DNA from: Onchocerca lupi
Lineage: Eukaryota > Nematoda > Chromadorea > Rhabditida > Onchocercidae
NCBI GenBank assembly: GCA_028564675.1
Contig: JAOVVO010000136.1
Location: 81,879 to 145,878, forward strand
Direction of reading: 5' to 3'
Length of the DNA: 64,000 bases
Below the pieces are notes generated by a model that saw nothing but the letters and a program-made list of their open reading frames with translations, searched no databases and was not told the DNA's origin. The number at the start of each line of letters is the position of its first letter. Positions within the stretch are counted from its first letter, which is position 1. Position numbers and translations under genes: made by a program. Of the stretch, positions 26,201-37,100 are shown piece after piece.

Positions 26201-27317
26201 GACGAGACAGAGAATTCCTTGTATCTTACGGAACTATTTTAAAACGTCTCGATTCTAATATTTCTAAGTGTGATTATAGTTTGAATCATAATATTTCCAA
26301 ATTGCTGGTGATTAAATGAGTCAGAATCAGGAGGATTGATTTATGTTGTAGGATTTCAACCATTCCTATATCAGTTATGTCGTTTTATATCGGTAAAAAG
26401 TTTGATCGAGATTGGCCGCCATCTGTTTGCCATGTATCTCAGATCATGTATTTACTTGACATATATTATTCCAAAGCTATAGTTTAATATAAATAATGAT
26501 TCTAATTAAATAATTTGTTTGAGTCATTAGTTGATGTAATTTTCAGATAGCAATCTATAGCATGTTTGTGTCAGTTATGGCATTTTTTGCTCAAGTATCA
26601 GATCCAGCAATCGGAGGCACGTATATGACTTTGCTGAATACACTTAGTAATTTAGGCGGTAATTGGCCCGTCACACTTATTCTTTCGCTCACTGATCATT
26701 TCACTTTTAAGAATTGTGTCAATAGAGAGACCAAAACGTAAGTTTCGGCCATAGCATTATAAATTATGAGTTTTATGAAATGAAATTTTAAATTTTGTGG
26801 AGTTCTTTTCAGACTTCATTTAAATATATAAGAGTCTTGAAATTTAAGGAATTCATTGGACAGTTTGCATACAGTAAGGAATAATGCGGAAATTATATTA
26901 CATGTATTTTCCTCTCATTTGTAATTTAATCCATAAAAAAAAAAAATATTCCACTGCATCAGAATATTTTTAGCACTTCGTTCATCCTTTGATAATTGAT
27001 GGGTTACGAAAAATGATTGCTCTTCATCCACTTCAATTTGTTTATTTTAAATTAACCATTTTTACTTTGTCATTTTCATGCAGAATCTGAAATTCATCTG
27101 AATGATCTTTTGTAGCATTCTTGGTTCATGCAATATCGAAGTATTAGCAAATCAATGCACAGAGAAAGGAAATGTTTGCGAAGTAGCCGTGGATGGATAT
27201 TATATCGCCGTTGCATTATGTTCTATTGTTGGAATTATTTGGTACAAATTAATGTTTAGGAAAATTAAATATTTCCAGGAAATACCACGCAAAGATTGGC
27301 GAATCATAAAACGATAA
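18119..27317 (+). CDS. slc33a1: Acetyl-CoA transporter, SLC33A1/AT-1 family
   Basis: Polytopic membrane transporter that brings cytosolic acetyl-CoA into the ER/Golgi lumen for acetylation of glycans and proteins. Exons joined in phase: 18119-18343, 18872-19080, 19369-19523, 19657-19768, 20067-20218, 24754-24844, 25150-25273, 25402-25506, 25608-25687, 25925-26039, 26547-26737, 27116-27317, giving 586 residues (human protein about 549). Residues 1-75 are acidic and cytosolic. Family hallmarks follow: LLYMLQGIPLGLIAAIPLVL, LLWAPIVDSVYWKRMGRRKS, ATQDIAVDGWALTML, STCNAAGQTVGFFLGNV, TDGITGLKLISLGMPKDKL, and SDPAIGGTYMTLLNTLSNLG. Intron 3 starts with GC (19524, GCAAGC) rather than GT. Intron 5 is 4.5 kb and hosts an antisense ground-like gene. 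The ATG at 18119 is two bases after a GATCAG that could be a spliced-leader acceptor. Two upstream phase-0 ORFs (12382, 16392) could be alternative first exons. Confidence 0.94.
21418..22988 (-). CDS. Ground-like domain secreted protein, nested in SLC33A1 intron
   Basis: Encoded antisense inside SLC33A1 intron 5. Exons in phase: 22988-22892, 22330-22084, 21469-21418 (TAA), 131 residues. Exon 1 gives a signal peptide (MHLYNNLRHLPSLLVLLLCV and a hydrophobic run to about residue 28) and ends at donor GGTCAGT. Exon 2 carries the ground-like signature NCKSEKLRELILETIG, then KQQAEIRFGNWWSAVIIGD and YGMSAVYDQ. Exon 3 supplies the closing cysteine (SCELRIFDTFYWIG). Ground-like proteins are nematode-specific secreted relatives of the warthog/groundhog group, roles mostly unknown. 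The donor of exon 2 (AAG|GTAAGT) and the acceptor of exon 3 (TTTGCAG) are good. The acceptor of exon 2 (ACAAAAG) is poor, so the exon 1 join is less certain; translation from the ATG at 22343 would lack a signal peptide. Confidence 0.68.
23210..23249. repeat. (GAT)n microsatellite, about 13 units
   Basis: An uninterrupted GAT run lies in SLC33A1 intron 5, about 220 bases upstream of the start codon of the antisense ground-like gene. It is not within any coding exon I can support. Confidence 0.95.
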
Positions 27318-28991
27318 ATTGAAGAGCGATATGTATTTATGTATGCTTTTGGACTCATAGAATGTTCATCCTAGGTTAGCAATTCATTTGCAACTAATAA
27401 GCCATGTCACAGTTTTTTGACCTGTTTGATCCACTTTGTTTTATTATTAGTTTTAAATTGATCAGAAAAAAAAAAAAAAAAAAAAGATTATTCATTACAT
27501 TTCAGTTTTTTTTTTTTTTTCACTGTTTTCGGTATCCATTCCTGTTGTAGTTTGTTTCATTCTTTGTACTGAAAATATCTCTGGGAACTGCTACCTTTCT
27601 CTTTTAGGACCTTTATTTTGCTTTAGTTATGCTTTTTTTTTTCGTTTTCTTCAAAGCAAGCTTTTAGTTTAAATTCTTTTTAATGAGTCGACTTTTAAGT
27701 AGTATATTCAATTAATTCAAGTTTCAGCTGATGAAGTAAGGGCTCACAATGAAATAACTGTATATTTTTAAGATATTCTAATTTAAAATATTATCTAGTT
27801 ATCAACTGACGGCTAATGGACAAAATAAATAAGCAATCAGGAATTAAAATAAAGTTAAATTTTTATCTCATTTTGTTTGCAGCTCCAGTACTCATGATAT
27901 CTTATCAAATATAAGTATAAATTTAGATTTATATTGCGGATTTTTCGATTAGCTTTTTTTTTTTTTTTTTTTTTTTTGGTTGTATTATTTGCTTTCCCCT
28001 CTTTTTTCTTTCATTTTGTTTGAGCATTTCCGGTGTAATTAGAGTTGTGATATTAATAAATTGTCCTGTCTACTAATGTTTTATTGGTACCTAAAAATAA
28101 TAATTTATTTTTATGAAAAATTGCGAACAAATCTATCTTTGTTCTTTTCTCGTTTTGTTCTGAAATTATTGTTTTATAACTTCGTTAATATTTTTATCAA
28201 TGAATTGGTTATTATAAATTGTTTGTTAATATAATTAGTTTGTTTGTTAATATCATTTTTTCATGATATGCATATTCATGCAGTTTATTGAATGTTTCGA
28301 TTGTAGAAGAAACTAAAAGCTATTTAATAACGATTAAGTGTTTTTATAAAAAAAACCCTAGCAGAAAAATTTTAAATTTTATCAACTTTCGCATTTAGAT
28401 AAATTTATTTGCTTACCAATTTATGCTAATTTCACATTACACTGAAACTTATGAGCATCACCGTAATTTTCCTTCGCTGCAGCAGCACTATGTTATGCTG
28501 GATTTGGAATCTGATTTTATGCATTTCTTCTTTTTTTCTCTTTTTTTAAGAAATAAAATTCAATAAAACACACTTTGTTTGCACAAAAATCTCTGGAGAA
28601 TGTTGTTTAGCGCGGTTGGTTTAGTAAAAAAAATAGATGAGTTAGAATTGAATGATTTGAATTTTAAATTATATGAAGTGATTGCTGATCGGATAAAAAA
28701 TTGGATTTGACAGAAAATTGGCTTGAAATTTAGAAATGTGAATTATTATTTTAGAATCTATAAAAATCGGTTTTTTCATTTATATCTGCTTATTTTTCAA
28801 TCGTAGACAAGACAAACTTATCGAACATATTATTTCAAATTTTCATTCAAAATTTGCAATTCATCATCATCATTTTAGAATTATTCCTGCTATTTTAGCC
28901 GATTTTTTGTATTTTTAATTAAGATCAGTATTTTCTTTATTCAGTCAATTATTTCTAGTAATCTTATTTTAAGCACGAAAAAGTAAGAGAA
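27318..28991. other. intergenic region after SLC33A1
   Basis: The interval holds the presumed SLC33A1 3' UTR and spacer to the next gene. It contains A or T homopolymers (27470-27485, 27505-27521, 27955-27977). AATAAA-like signals occur near 27825, but I cannot fix a cleavage site. No exon-like ORF is seen. Confidence 0.5.
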
Positions 28992-30520
28992 ATGAATAGA
29001 TCATACTATGATCGATGGGCTGATAATGATTATGATCAGGTAAATACAGTAAGAACATTGAAGAGAATGATAATTCTCGAAATCAATATTTTAAATTTTT
29101 GCTTAAGCAATGAAACTAAAATACAAGACGGAATTAGTGCTGAAGAATCACTGATGAAGCATAATAAAATTCAGGGTTTCCTAACAAATAATTGATAACT
29201 TTGCTATCAGTTATTGGAATCCTGGACATCTAGAATATAACAAGATTGTTATCTCCTAAATTGTTAACCGAAGCATGGATAACAGAATGTTTAAAATTTA
29301 CAGGATTAATCTTAAAAATAGATTAAATGATGCTTCTTTAGCTATCAGAATCTTGTCGTCTTGGACCAATTGATGGAGCTAAAAGCAATTTCAGTGCATT
29401 TCAATCTTTCGAAGTCATTCAATCTGTTAATTTGATTTTAATTAACAAAGAATTTTCCAAACTAATTGAAGTTTATATAAATTTGAAAGTCAAATCTATT
29501 TAAATCTTGACAAAATCTCGTATGTAAGCTTTCATAAAGGAATTCCACTTATATTACTTTTCTTTATTTTTTTTTTTTTCGTTCCGTAAAGAAAAAAATG
29601 CATCCGGATTGTTTAGAATGCTGAACTAAAAGAATCCGCCGAACTTCAAATTAATCGATATTACGGTTTAACTGAAGTTGATTCCAGTTTACAAGATGTA
29701 AATTATTTCTTCTCGGATTATCAAAGCTATTCGTCATCTTATGAATTTATTATACATGAATAGATATTCTAATAACTTTCTTCCAAAGTAAATCATAAGT
29801 TATGAAAAATTTCAGGCTATAGTTTGCATGAATTATGTACAAACTATGCTCAATAAAATAACGCTCAAACATAAGAGTGCCGAATTTTGTCGATTATTAA
29901 AGGATTTCTTGCATAACATTGAAGAAATGCGACTGAAACTTCAAACTATAGTAAATTTTAAGGAAAAAAAAATTTTTTTTCATTATTAGTACAATGTTAA
30001 CAGTATTAACCACTATGTTTAATTCATACAGTGATTGTAAATTGATAATTAAAAAGTTGAAAAATCAAGTTATTCAAGTTCTCTTCCAGCATGGTTTACC
30101 AATATACTACTAATTTGTTATTAAATAGAGCAAATTTTATACCTACTTGATTTTTTTTAATTTTATATGAAAATATTTTATGTAATTTCGGTATTCAAGT
30201 TATGAGTGTTTACATTATTAGAGAGATGCTAAACAAAGCTTTTCCAGCTTTCGCCATTTGCAAATCTGGAACAATTTTCGACAGATTTTCGTCCCGTGAC
30301 CGATACCGATCAGAGCACAGGTATATCTTGTGCACACATGACATCTAGTTCCGATTTAAGGACGAACTTACTTTTTTTTTCTTTTTCCAACGAACTCACT
30401 TAGCATCGAAAAATGAGAAAATTGAATACTTTTTTAACAGATCTTGAAATTCATCAGTTTATTTCAGCAAGTACTATAACATTACCTACATCCAATAACG
30501 CATCGAGCGACAAAAGATGA
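28992..30520 (+). CDS. small coiled-coil protein, unidentified
   Basis: Six short exons join in phase to 144 residues: 28992-29039, 29349-29393, 29617-29697, 29816-29950, 30248-30320, 30468-30520 (TGA). The N-terminus is MNRSYYDRWADNDYDQ. Residues about 17-105 are predominantly helical with heptad-like leucines (NLVVLDQLMELKAIS, NAELKESAELQINRYYGL, YVQTMLNKITLKHKSAEF, FLHNIEEMRLKLQTI). The C-terminus is Ser/Thr-rich (LPTSNNASSDKR). There is no signal peptide or membrane segment. Size and coiled-coil build would suit a subunit of a small complex (kinetochore or BLOC-like), but I do not recognise a family. The second exon uses a weak acceptor (GCTATCAG) and weak donor (GTGCAT); the others are standard. 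It converges tail to tail with RPL26, the stops being about 160 bases apart. Confidence 0.62.
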
Positions 30521-30665
30521 ATACTCCGAAGCTATATCGCCGTTTAATTCTTTTGTCCAAAATCGTCCTTATCGTTTTAATTTTATTTGATAATGAGAAT
30601 TTTAAAAAATTATTCAGAAATTTTACTGAACGCTATAACAAATAACAATGATATCAGGTTGATCA

Positions 30666-30671
30666 TTTATT
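30666..30671 (-). terminator. AATAAA polyadenylation signal of rpl-26
   Basis: The antisense strand reads AATAAA 11 bases past the TAA of RPL26, a normal spacing for short nematode 3' UTRs. The next gene on the other strand ends at 30520, so the two transcripts probably end close together. Confidence 0.55.
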
Positions 30672-30682
30672 TGCAATAGTTC

Positions 30683-31809
30683 TTAAATGTTTTTCTCGTC
30701 CGCAATGGTTTCTTCAGTATGTTTACCCTTCAATATACCTGTTATACGCGCTCGTCCGGCAGCTTTTCTTTCAATCATCGCTCGCCGATCCTTATCCATC
30801 TTTAGTTTTGTCAATGCTACCTTAAAAATTATGCTGAATAAACTAATAAGCCGAGAAAAATTAGACTTATGACCGTTCACTAGCCTAAAAAATATTCAAA
30901 AGGATATCACCAGATTGACCTACGCACTCATCAGGCTGCAAAGAATTGAATTATCCAATCTTCACCAATTAATGCGGTAATAACTATTATGATGCGTCTA
31001 AGATCACGTATACATGCATATCACTAAAAGCTGCTCACTGACTTACGCAAAAAAAATCCGCAATAGTCAGTAACGAATTGAAATTATTAATTCCAAATTA
31101 ATCTAAGAAAACAAGAGGTATAGTTATCCTTAGATACATTTGTTAATACATAACTGATTCATTATTTCTCTCCTTGAGGATCTCTACTTCAGCTACATGA
31201 TTTCATCCCTAAAAGACTAGAATGCAATTAATTTAACAATATTACTACTCATTTAATAATATTCCTGCTCAAATCATTACAAAAAGACCAGTAAAACCAG
31301 AAAGAAAAATAAAAAACCTTTGACGGATGGATCCCGATATGTACCGTAGAACCATTTGCTTTTTCTCGAGTAATTTTATCAATGTGGATAACAAATTTCT
31401 TACGGTAGACACGCATCACACGTCCGGCATTTCCTTTATAATGACCTCGAGTAACAGTGACTTCGTCATCTATTCTGCAGTGATAGAAATTCTCTCAGCA
31501 AATTAACCGGAAAATAAGATACGGAAACAAAAAAATCTATTTATAAAATCCAAAAATGTTTGGAAAAATGTATACGAAGTTGTGCACTTTTTATTACGGC
31601 GTTTATGTCGCAGTAGATACATCGCCGAAACTCGGACTGAAATTTAGTCAAAAAACTCACCTAATTGGTATAGAACGGATCCCATGTTTATTACGTAAAT
31701 CTTTGGTTAACGGAGCACTCATTAACTTTCTTCTAATATGTGAAGGGGCATTGAAATGAGCCTTACGAGCTTTCCTTGCTGAGGAGGACACGAATTTATT
31801 TTGTTTCAT
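30683..31809 (-). CDS. rpl-26: 60S ribosomal protein L26 (uL24)
   Basis: Component of the large ribosomal subunit, near the peptide exit side, assembled in the nucleolus and acting in the cytosol. Three exons in phase: 31809-31661, 31474-31318, 30820-30683 (TAA), 147 residues against about 145 in other animals. Hallmarks: KARKAHFNAPSHIRRKLMSA near the N-terminus, then DDEVTVTRGHYKGNAGRV (KOW motif), VYRKKFVIHIDKITREKANG, VHIGIHPSKV and a basic tail ending EETIADEKNI. The ATG follows GTAATTAG|G on the antisense strand, suggesting a 5' UTR intron or spliced-leader acceptor directly at the start. A polyadenylation hexamer AATAAA (antisense of 30666-30671) lies about 12 bases after the stop. Confidence 0.98.
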
Positions 31810-32760
31810 CCTAATTACAAACCTGAAAAGTAACGAATACACAACAATACAACAACAGAATAGTAATAGCTTTAGGTAATGAACGTTCCGATTATTTCAG
31901 GATAAATCTAAAATAAATTCTCAAAAAATTCTCATGGTAACGTTATAATTTAGTCGAATACTTCAGATCAGATGAATAAAGGAATACCCGAAAGTGAATC
32001 GTTAACACCCTCAGATATGCCCAACAATTTTCGAAAAAAAAAAAAAAAAAACTCAAGGATTTCCGAAAAAAAAGGAAAAAACCTCAAAACTCCGGCAAAA
32101 AAAATTCCCAAAAATCGCAACAAACCAAAAGAGACCAACCAATACATACCATAACGATATGATACTCATCTCATGCTAAAATGACGGTGGCGAAATGAAA
32201 AGTTGAATCTCAGACGATTTACAATTCTTTTCTGCCTCGAATAAAAAATTGCTGAACATTTTGGAATAATTCAACGAAACACAAATAACTAAATGAACAG
32301 CAAGAAATATTTGGTATTTGATCTACAAGAAAAAAGACTAAAGAATTTGTTAATTAATGAATTCGGATGATTTCATTTATAAATGGATGCTTTATCGTTA
32401 ACTGAAAATAAAAAATGGAAAATTTAAATTTTTATTATTAGTTAAATATCAGATTAGTCGAATATCACAAATGGAAAACTTAAATTTTTTATTATTAATT
32501 AAATATACCATAATATCAGATCAAATATCAATATCAGATTTTAGTTTTTTTTGGTGTGGTTGTTTTTTTTTTTTTCGATCCTTCTAATTTTGTTTTCTTG
32601 TCTTGAAATTTTTATTGTTAGATCACTTTTCCTTTTGATTTCTTATTTCCTCAGATATAATAACTTATGTAATGACCACCGTCCTCCCGAAAGCGAACAT
32701 TTGGTTTTTGCGTTGCAACGTTCAATATTCCTGTGTACATCATTTTACCATGAAAATTCA
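31810..32760. other. upstream region of rpl-26
   Basis: The interval should hold the rpl-26 promoter and any 5' UTR exon. I see no further coding exon. An A-rich stretch at 32030-32100 and T runs near 32565 generate false ORFs. A duplicated ~65-base block lies at about 32400-32520, each copy with ATGGAAAA(T/C)TTAAATTTTT and ATTAGTTAAATAT-type sequence. Confidence 0.45.
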
Positions 32761-32764
32761 AATT

Positions 32765-33215
32765 TTTGTTTGGCGCTAAATTTGTATTTGGGAAGAGGAT
32801 AGCAATTCGGAAACGTAACTTACGCTGGGTTTACGTTTTTACATACTTGGAAACTTAACTTGGATTGGTTTCAAAACGAATGATCCTAATTTTGAATATT
32901 TGAGAAGAAAATAGTAACTTAGTTACCTAACGTGCGTTAGATTTACGTGATTAAGATATACAGATAGTGTATGTTAAACTTACACCAAAACGAATGGCAA
33001 AACGAGTAGTTTTGTGTTTTGAAAAAGAACTGACTTAGTCGCTTAACGTACGTAAAGTCTACGTGATAGAGACGTGATATATACGTGAAATTTAGTGACA
33101 AGTTTATATTAAAACAATTGGCGCTAATTTTGTGTTTAGAAAATGATGATTTAGTTATTTAATTATTGATGTGGTAGTAATGTATAAGATAGTTTGCGTT
33201 AGATTTATACAGAAT
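32765..33215. repeat. degenerate ~118-bp tandem repeat, 4 copies
   Basis: Four diverged units begin near 32770 (TGGCGCTAAATTTG), 32885, 33000 and 33119 (TGGCGCTAATTTTG). Each continues with TTTGTGTTT.GAAAA, a TTAGTTAC/TTAGTCGC element, CTAACGTRCGTTAG-like and ATTTACGTGA. The copies differ at many sites, so the array is old. There is no coding continuity, because stops occur in every frame. It lies between rpl-26 and KNL-1. Confidence 0.7.
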
Positions 33216-34117
33216 GAATGAAAAGATTTTCCTTTCATTCATAATTTACATTTGCCCAATATTTATTATGCAAATTAGAATTTGTATTGTGATAGATATC
33301 GATTGATTGATTTTTTACTTATTGATTGATTGCATATTAAGCATCGCAAATAATGCTTGAATCCTGAAAAGTTGCGCGATAGAAGTCGATTGATAGCGAC
33401 TGATATGCTCAATTTGAAAAAAATGACGTTGATTGGAATAAAACTCTGTAGTTTACTGCTGAAATGAGTATTTTCTCGTTAGGAAACTTTGTAGTTTTTT
33501 AAATGTTGAGCATTTTGGATAAGAATATAAATTAATTGATCAATTAATCCAACAATCAATCACTTGCTCGTTAAATGTTAAGTAAAAACGGAGGAGATTT
33601 AAGATCTAATCAATTTGATCATTTTTCTAATCTTGGCTTTCATTCCTCAAGAAATGTTTTTGATAGTTTAGGATGCTGTTGTTATTGTTTTATTATTTTA
33701 TTTCTGTAGAAAAAGTAAATATCAAATATTCTCAGTAAAGTGATACTTAATTGTGAGATTAGAACTATCAGTAAGGTTATAATATTATTATCATTAACAG
33801 TTCATATTTAATTAGTTAAACTTCTTAATAGATGGATAAATATTTATTTATGAAATCCAGTCAATAGGTTATGTGTAATCTCTTTGGATTCAAATCAAAT
33901 CTAACTTGATCATACATATATTTTGAAATGGTATACTTTTATTTGAAATGATATTTGTTGGCAGACATCATTATGAGGTTAGCTAAAAATTAAGAACGGC
34001 ATATATTTGATATATTCGTGCATTTTTTTAACTATCCATAAAATTAAATTACAAATATTAATATGAATAGCCGTCAGAATATTGGCTGAATTGGTTGGAT
34101 TGGAATAAATCCGAACA
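33216..34117. other. upstream region of KNL-1
   Basis: AT-rich spacer with no supported exon. It contains several ATTGATTGAT-type runs (33300-33330, 33530-33550) and presumably the KNL-1 promoter. Confidence 0.45.
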
Positions 34118-37100
34118 ATGGAAAAAAGAGAGAAGGAACGAAGATCATCGGTATATTTTTAAATGTAAATAAGGAGGATATTTATGAATACTAGCAATGA
34201 TGATTTTATTTATTTTTTTTTTTTTTTGAAGTTAATTTTATATTTCTAATATTTGGGGACATATTTGAACTTAGATATGAGGATGTAAGTTGGGAATATA
34301 TTTAAATTATAATGAATAAATTGCTTAATCTTAAGTTTGATGCTTGAAATCAAAATATATTTGGAATGCAAGAGTTAAACAGGATGAATTGATTGATTTC
34401 ACGTAATAAGCAATAATTTTATGCTGTTTCCAGATATTAAAAACACAACAGCCTGGAATCGTTGATAATGGCGAATTGTCAACGACAATAACAACTACAG
34501 TAAAAAGACGTGTCAGCTTTAATACTGTTCGAACTGTTCAGTGAGTCGTTGAATTTGTCATTTTTTATGAAATTTCATTAATTCGGAATGAATATTATGA
34601 AAAGACTTGCAATTTCGACAAATCTACTCAATAGATAAAGCAACTCTCTCTATTAACTTAATTCTTCCTCATCCTCTTCTTTTTTATATTAGAAAAACGA
34701 ATGGAACTGTTAGAGTGTTCTGGAATTCAAAAAGTGCTTAGATCAAACAAGCCAGATGTTCTAAGATTGAATCATTTTTCATGACATTACAGTAGAGTAA
34801 TTTTTGAAGATATTAATAAGTTAGCATACTTTTGATGAATAATTATTATAAAAATATCTATTTATAGCAATTTTTAGGGAATTTGATGTGGAACATAGTA
34901 AGATCATACATTCTCCTCATCATGAACCTATGAAATGTAAGTTCCAATTATTTCTTTTCGAAACGATGCTTAAAAAATTTCTGTACTTGTGTCTTGGTAA
35001 TATGTTTCTTGATCTTTCATCTCTCATTTATTATTTATTAGTGCTTTAACCTAGATTTCTTCGAATAGAGCTGTTTGTTATATTTTTCTCTTATTAATAT
35101 CTGAGACGGTCAAGATCGGTTTTTTTTCTTTTTGCTTTTGTTTAGAATACCAATTTCTATTCACTTTATTCAGAACTGTAATTATGGTCTCATACTAAAT
35201 GGATATAATAATCTACAGTGTTTAGAAAAATATTACCTGAATTAATTATTAATTGCAGTATACGACACGACAAGTTCAGATGGTTTAGCTTCGGAGTAAG
35301 TCAAGCTGTTCTCTTCATAGAATTATCTTTTTAGTTGCGTCTTAGAATACTTTTTTTTTCTTCTTTGAAAATTATTGATTCCCAAAGAAAATTGCTGCTC
35401 AATATGTTTAATAAACACTTTAGACAATTATCTGCTTCTGAATCGAATGATGGATATGCAGCTAGAATGAACACAAATAGTAAGATTTTGATTAAACTTT
35501 CTCAATTTCTGCTTTAATGCGAAGCTTTTGAAAGTCAGCTTTCCATCTTCTGGATTTCTTAACATCCTGTTCGATTCTTATCAGCTTTTGTTTAATTTTG
35601 AAAATTCCACTCTCATGTTCGAATTTACAGAACTTGAACGTACAGTGGAGAATTTCATCCCAGTAACAACATCTACACCACTTCTTCGCTCAAGAGATTT
35701 AAATGATTCAAGTGATAATTCGAATCATGGCGATGAAGATACTCATAATGGTATGGTTTATACGTTTATGTACAGATTTTGCTGATAATTCTGGCTTCAT
35801 TATCGTATGCCTATTTTCTTTTCGCGATAAGCCATCCATAATACAATATTGGAAATAATTTTATATTTCATAAATAATCAAGCTTAAATTTACATTAATT
35901 TTCGTAGCTGCAGTTGTTGGATGCCACCATTCAGCACAATTGCATAATGCCACTGGAAGAGAGGAAACAATTGATGCGTTGAGTCACATTTCGGAAGTAT
36001 GTTTTTGTTATTCGTGTGGTGTAATTTATAGGTACTCTAATTGTTTACATCTAGTAAACAAAAAATATGATAAGAACTAATCAGTGTTGGTAATTATTGA
36101 ATACATAGGACAGTTGACGTTATGTCTTCGCCGCAGCATTATACATCCAATACATTAAAGAGAGTCTCCAAATCAATAATAGCAAAGAATAAAGTTATTT
36201 AAAGCTATTGTAAAATAAAACAAAAGAAAAAATTGATAAAGAAGGAAGAAAAAGAGAAAGAAAATCTGAGCGAAAGAAAATTTTGCTTCTTAATCACACG
36301 TATTATCAACAGTTGAACATTTTATATGCCATTATGTTCAGAAATTAATTCAGAATAAGAAACTGGATGTTCTGGACGTAGAATCGATGGATATGAGCGA
36401 TTCAAATAATCCTTCTCCTGTAACGACTGATGTAACCAGGAAATTATTCAGACAATCCGCTGTCTTACGACCTTTTGTATAACTTTTCTGGCTTTGTTTC
36501 ATTATTTTTTTTTTGGTGTTCATAACATCCAGTAAAAAGAGTTACTTAAATGTGGAAAAAAGAGAATAGATTGAATGTCATCCTTTTTTTTATTTAAGAT
36601 AAAGTTTTTCAATGATTTGTCGCAAATACTTCTCTTTTAGTTAATGTTATCAGTTAGAAAAATAGATTGTGAATTTTTACAGATGACCACTCCAAATCAG
36701 CAGTCAAGCGTGGTCGATGAAACTTTGGCATCAAATGCAACACGATTGATTTTTAGAGCTGTCGAAAACAATAAATGTCAAAATGAAACTACAAATGAAG
36801 AAATGGATAATGAAAAATTATTTGTGAACCACTCAAACATAGGCACTGATGACATGGTGAGAAAGCTAATGTATTATTAGAAATAATCTGAATAGATAAT
36901 GGATGCAAAGCAGCTCGAATTGTGATCGTAGTTAAATATGTACAAAAAAAAAAGAAAAAAAATTGCAGTAACTCTTGTACTATTTTGTATTTAAATATTG
37001 TTCACATCTTATAATATTTCTGAAATGTTTAAGTAAAGAAGACAAATAGTGAAAAATTTTCAGGATATTTCTTTTGATAATGAGCAAGTATCGGAGGTAC

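Noticed and set aside
26340..26460. possible extra SLC33A1 exon
   Set aside because: A GTAG acceptor and short ORF exist, but the reading phase and family alignment (HQ then IAIYSMFVSVMAF) join 26039 directly to 26547.
32551..32802. 83-codon ORF with hydrophobic start
   Set aside because: Begins in a T run, no splice context, and ends inside the degenerate 118-bp repeat.
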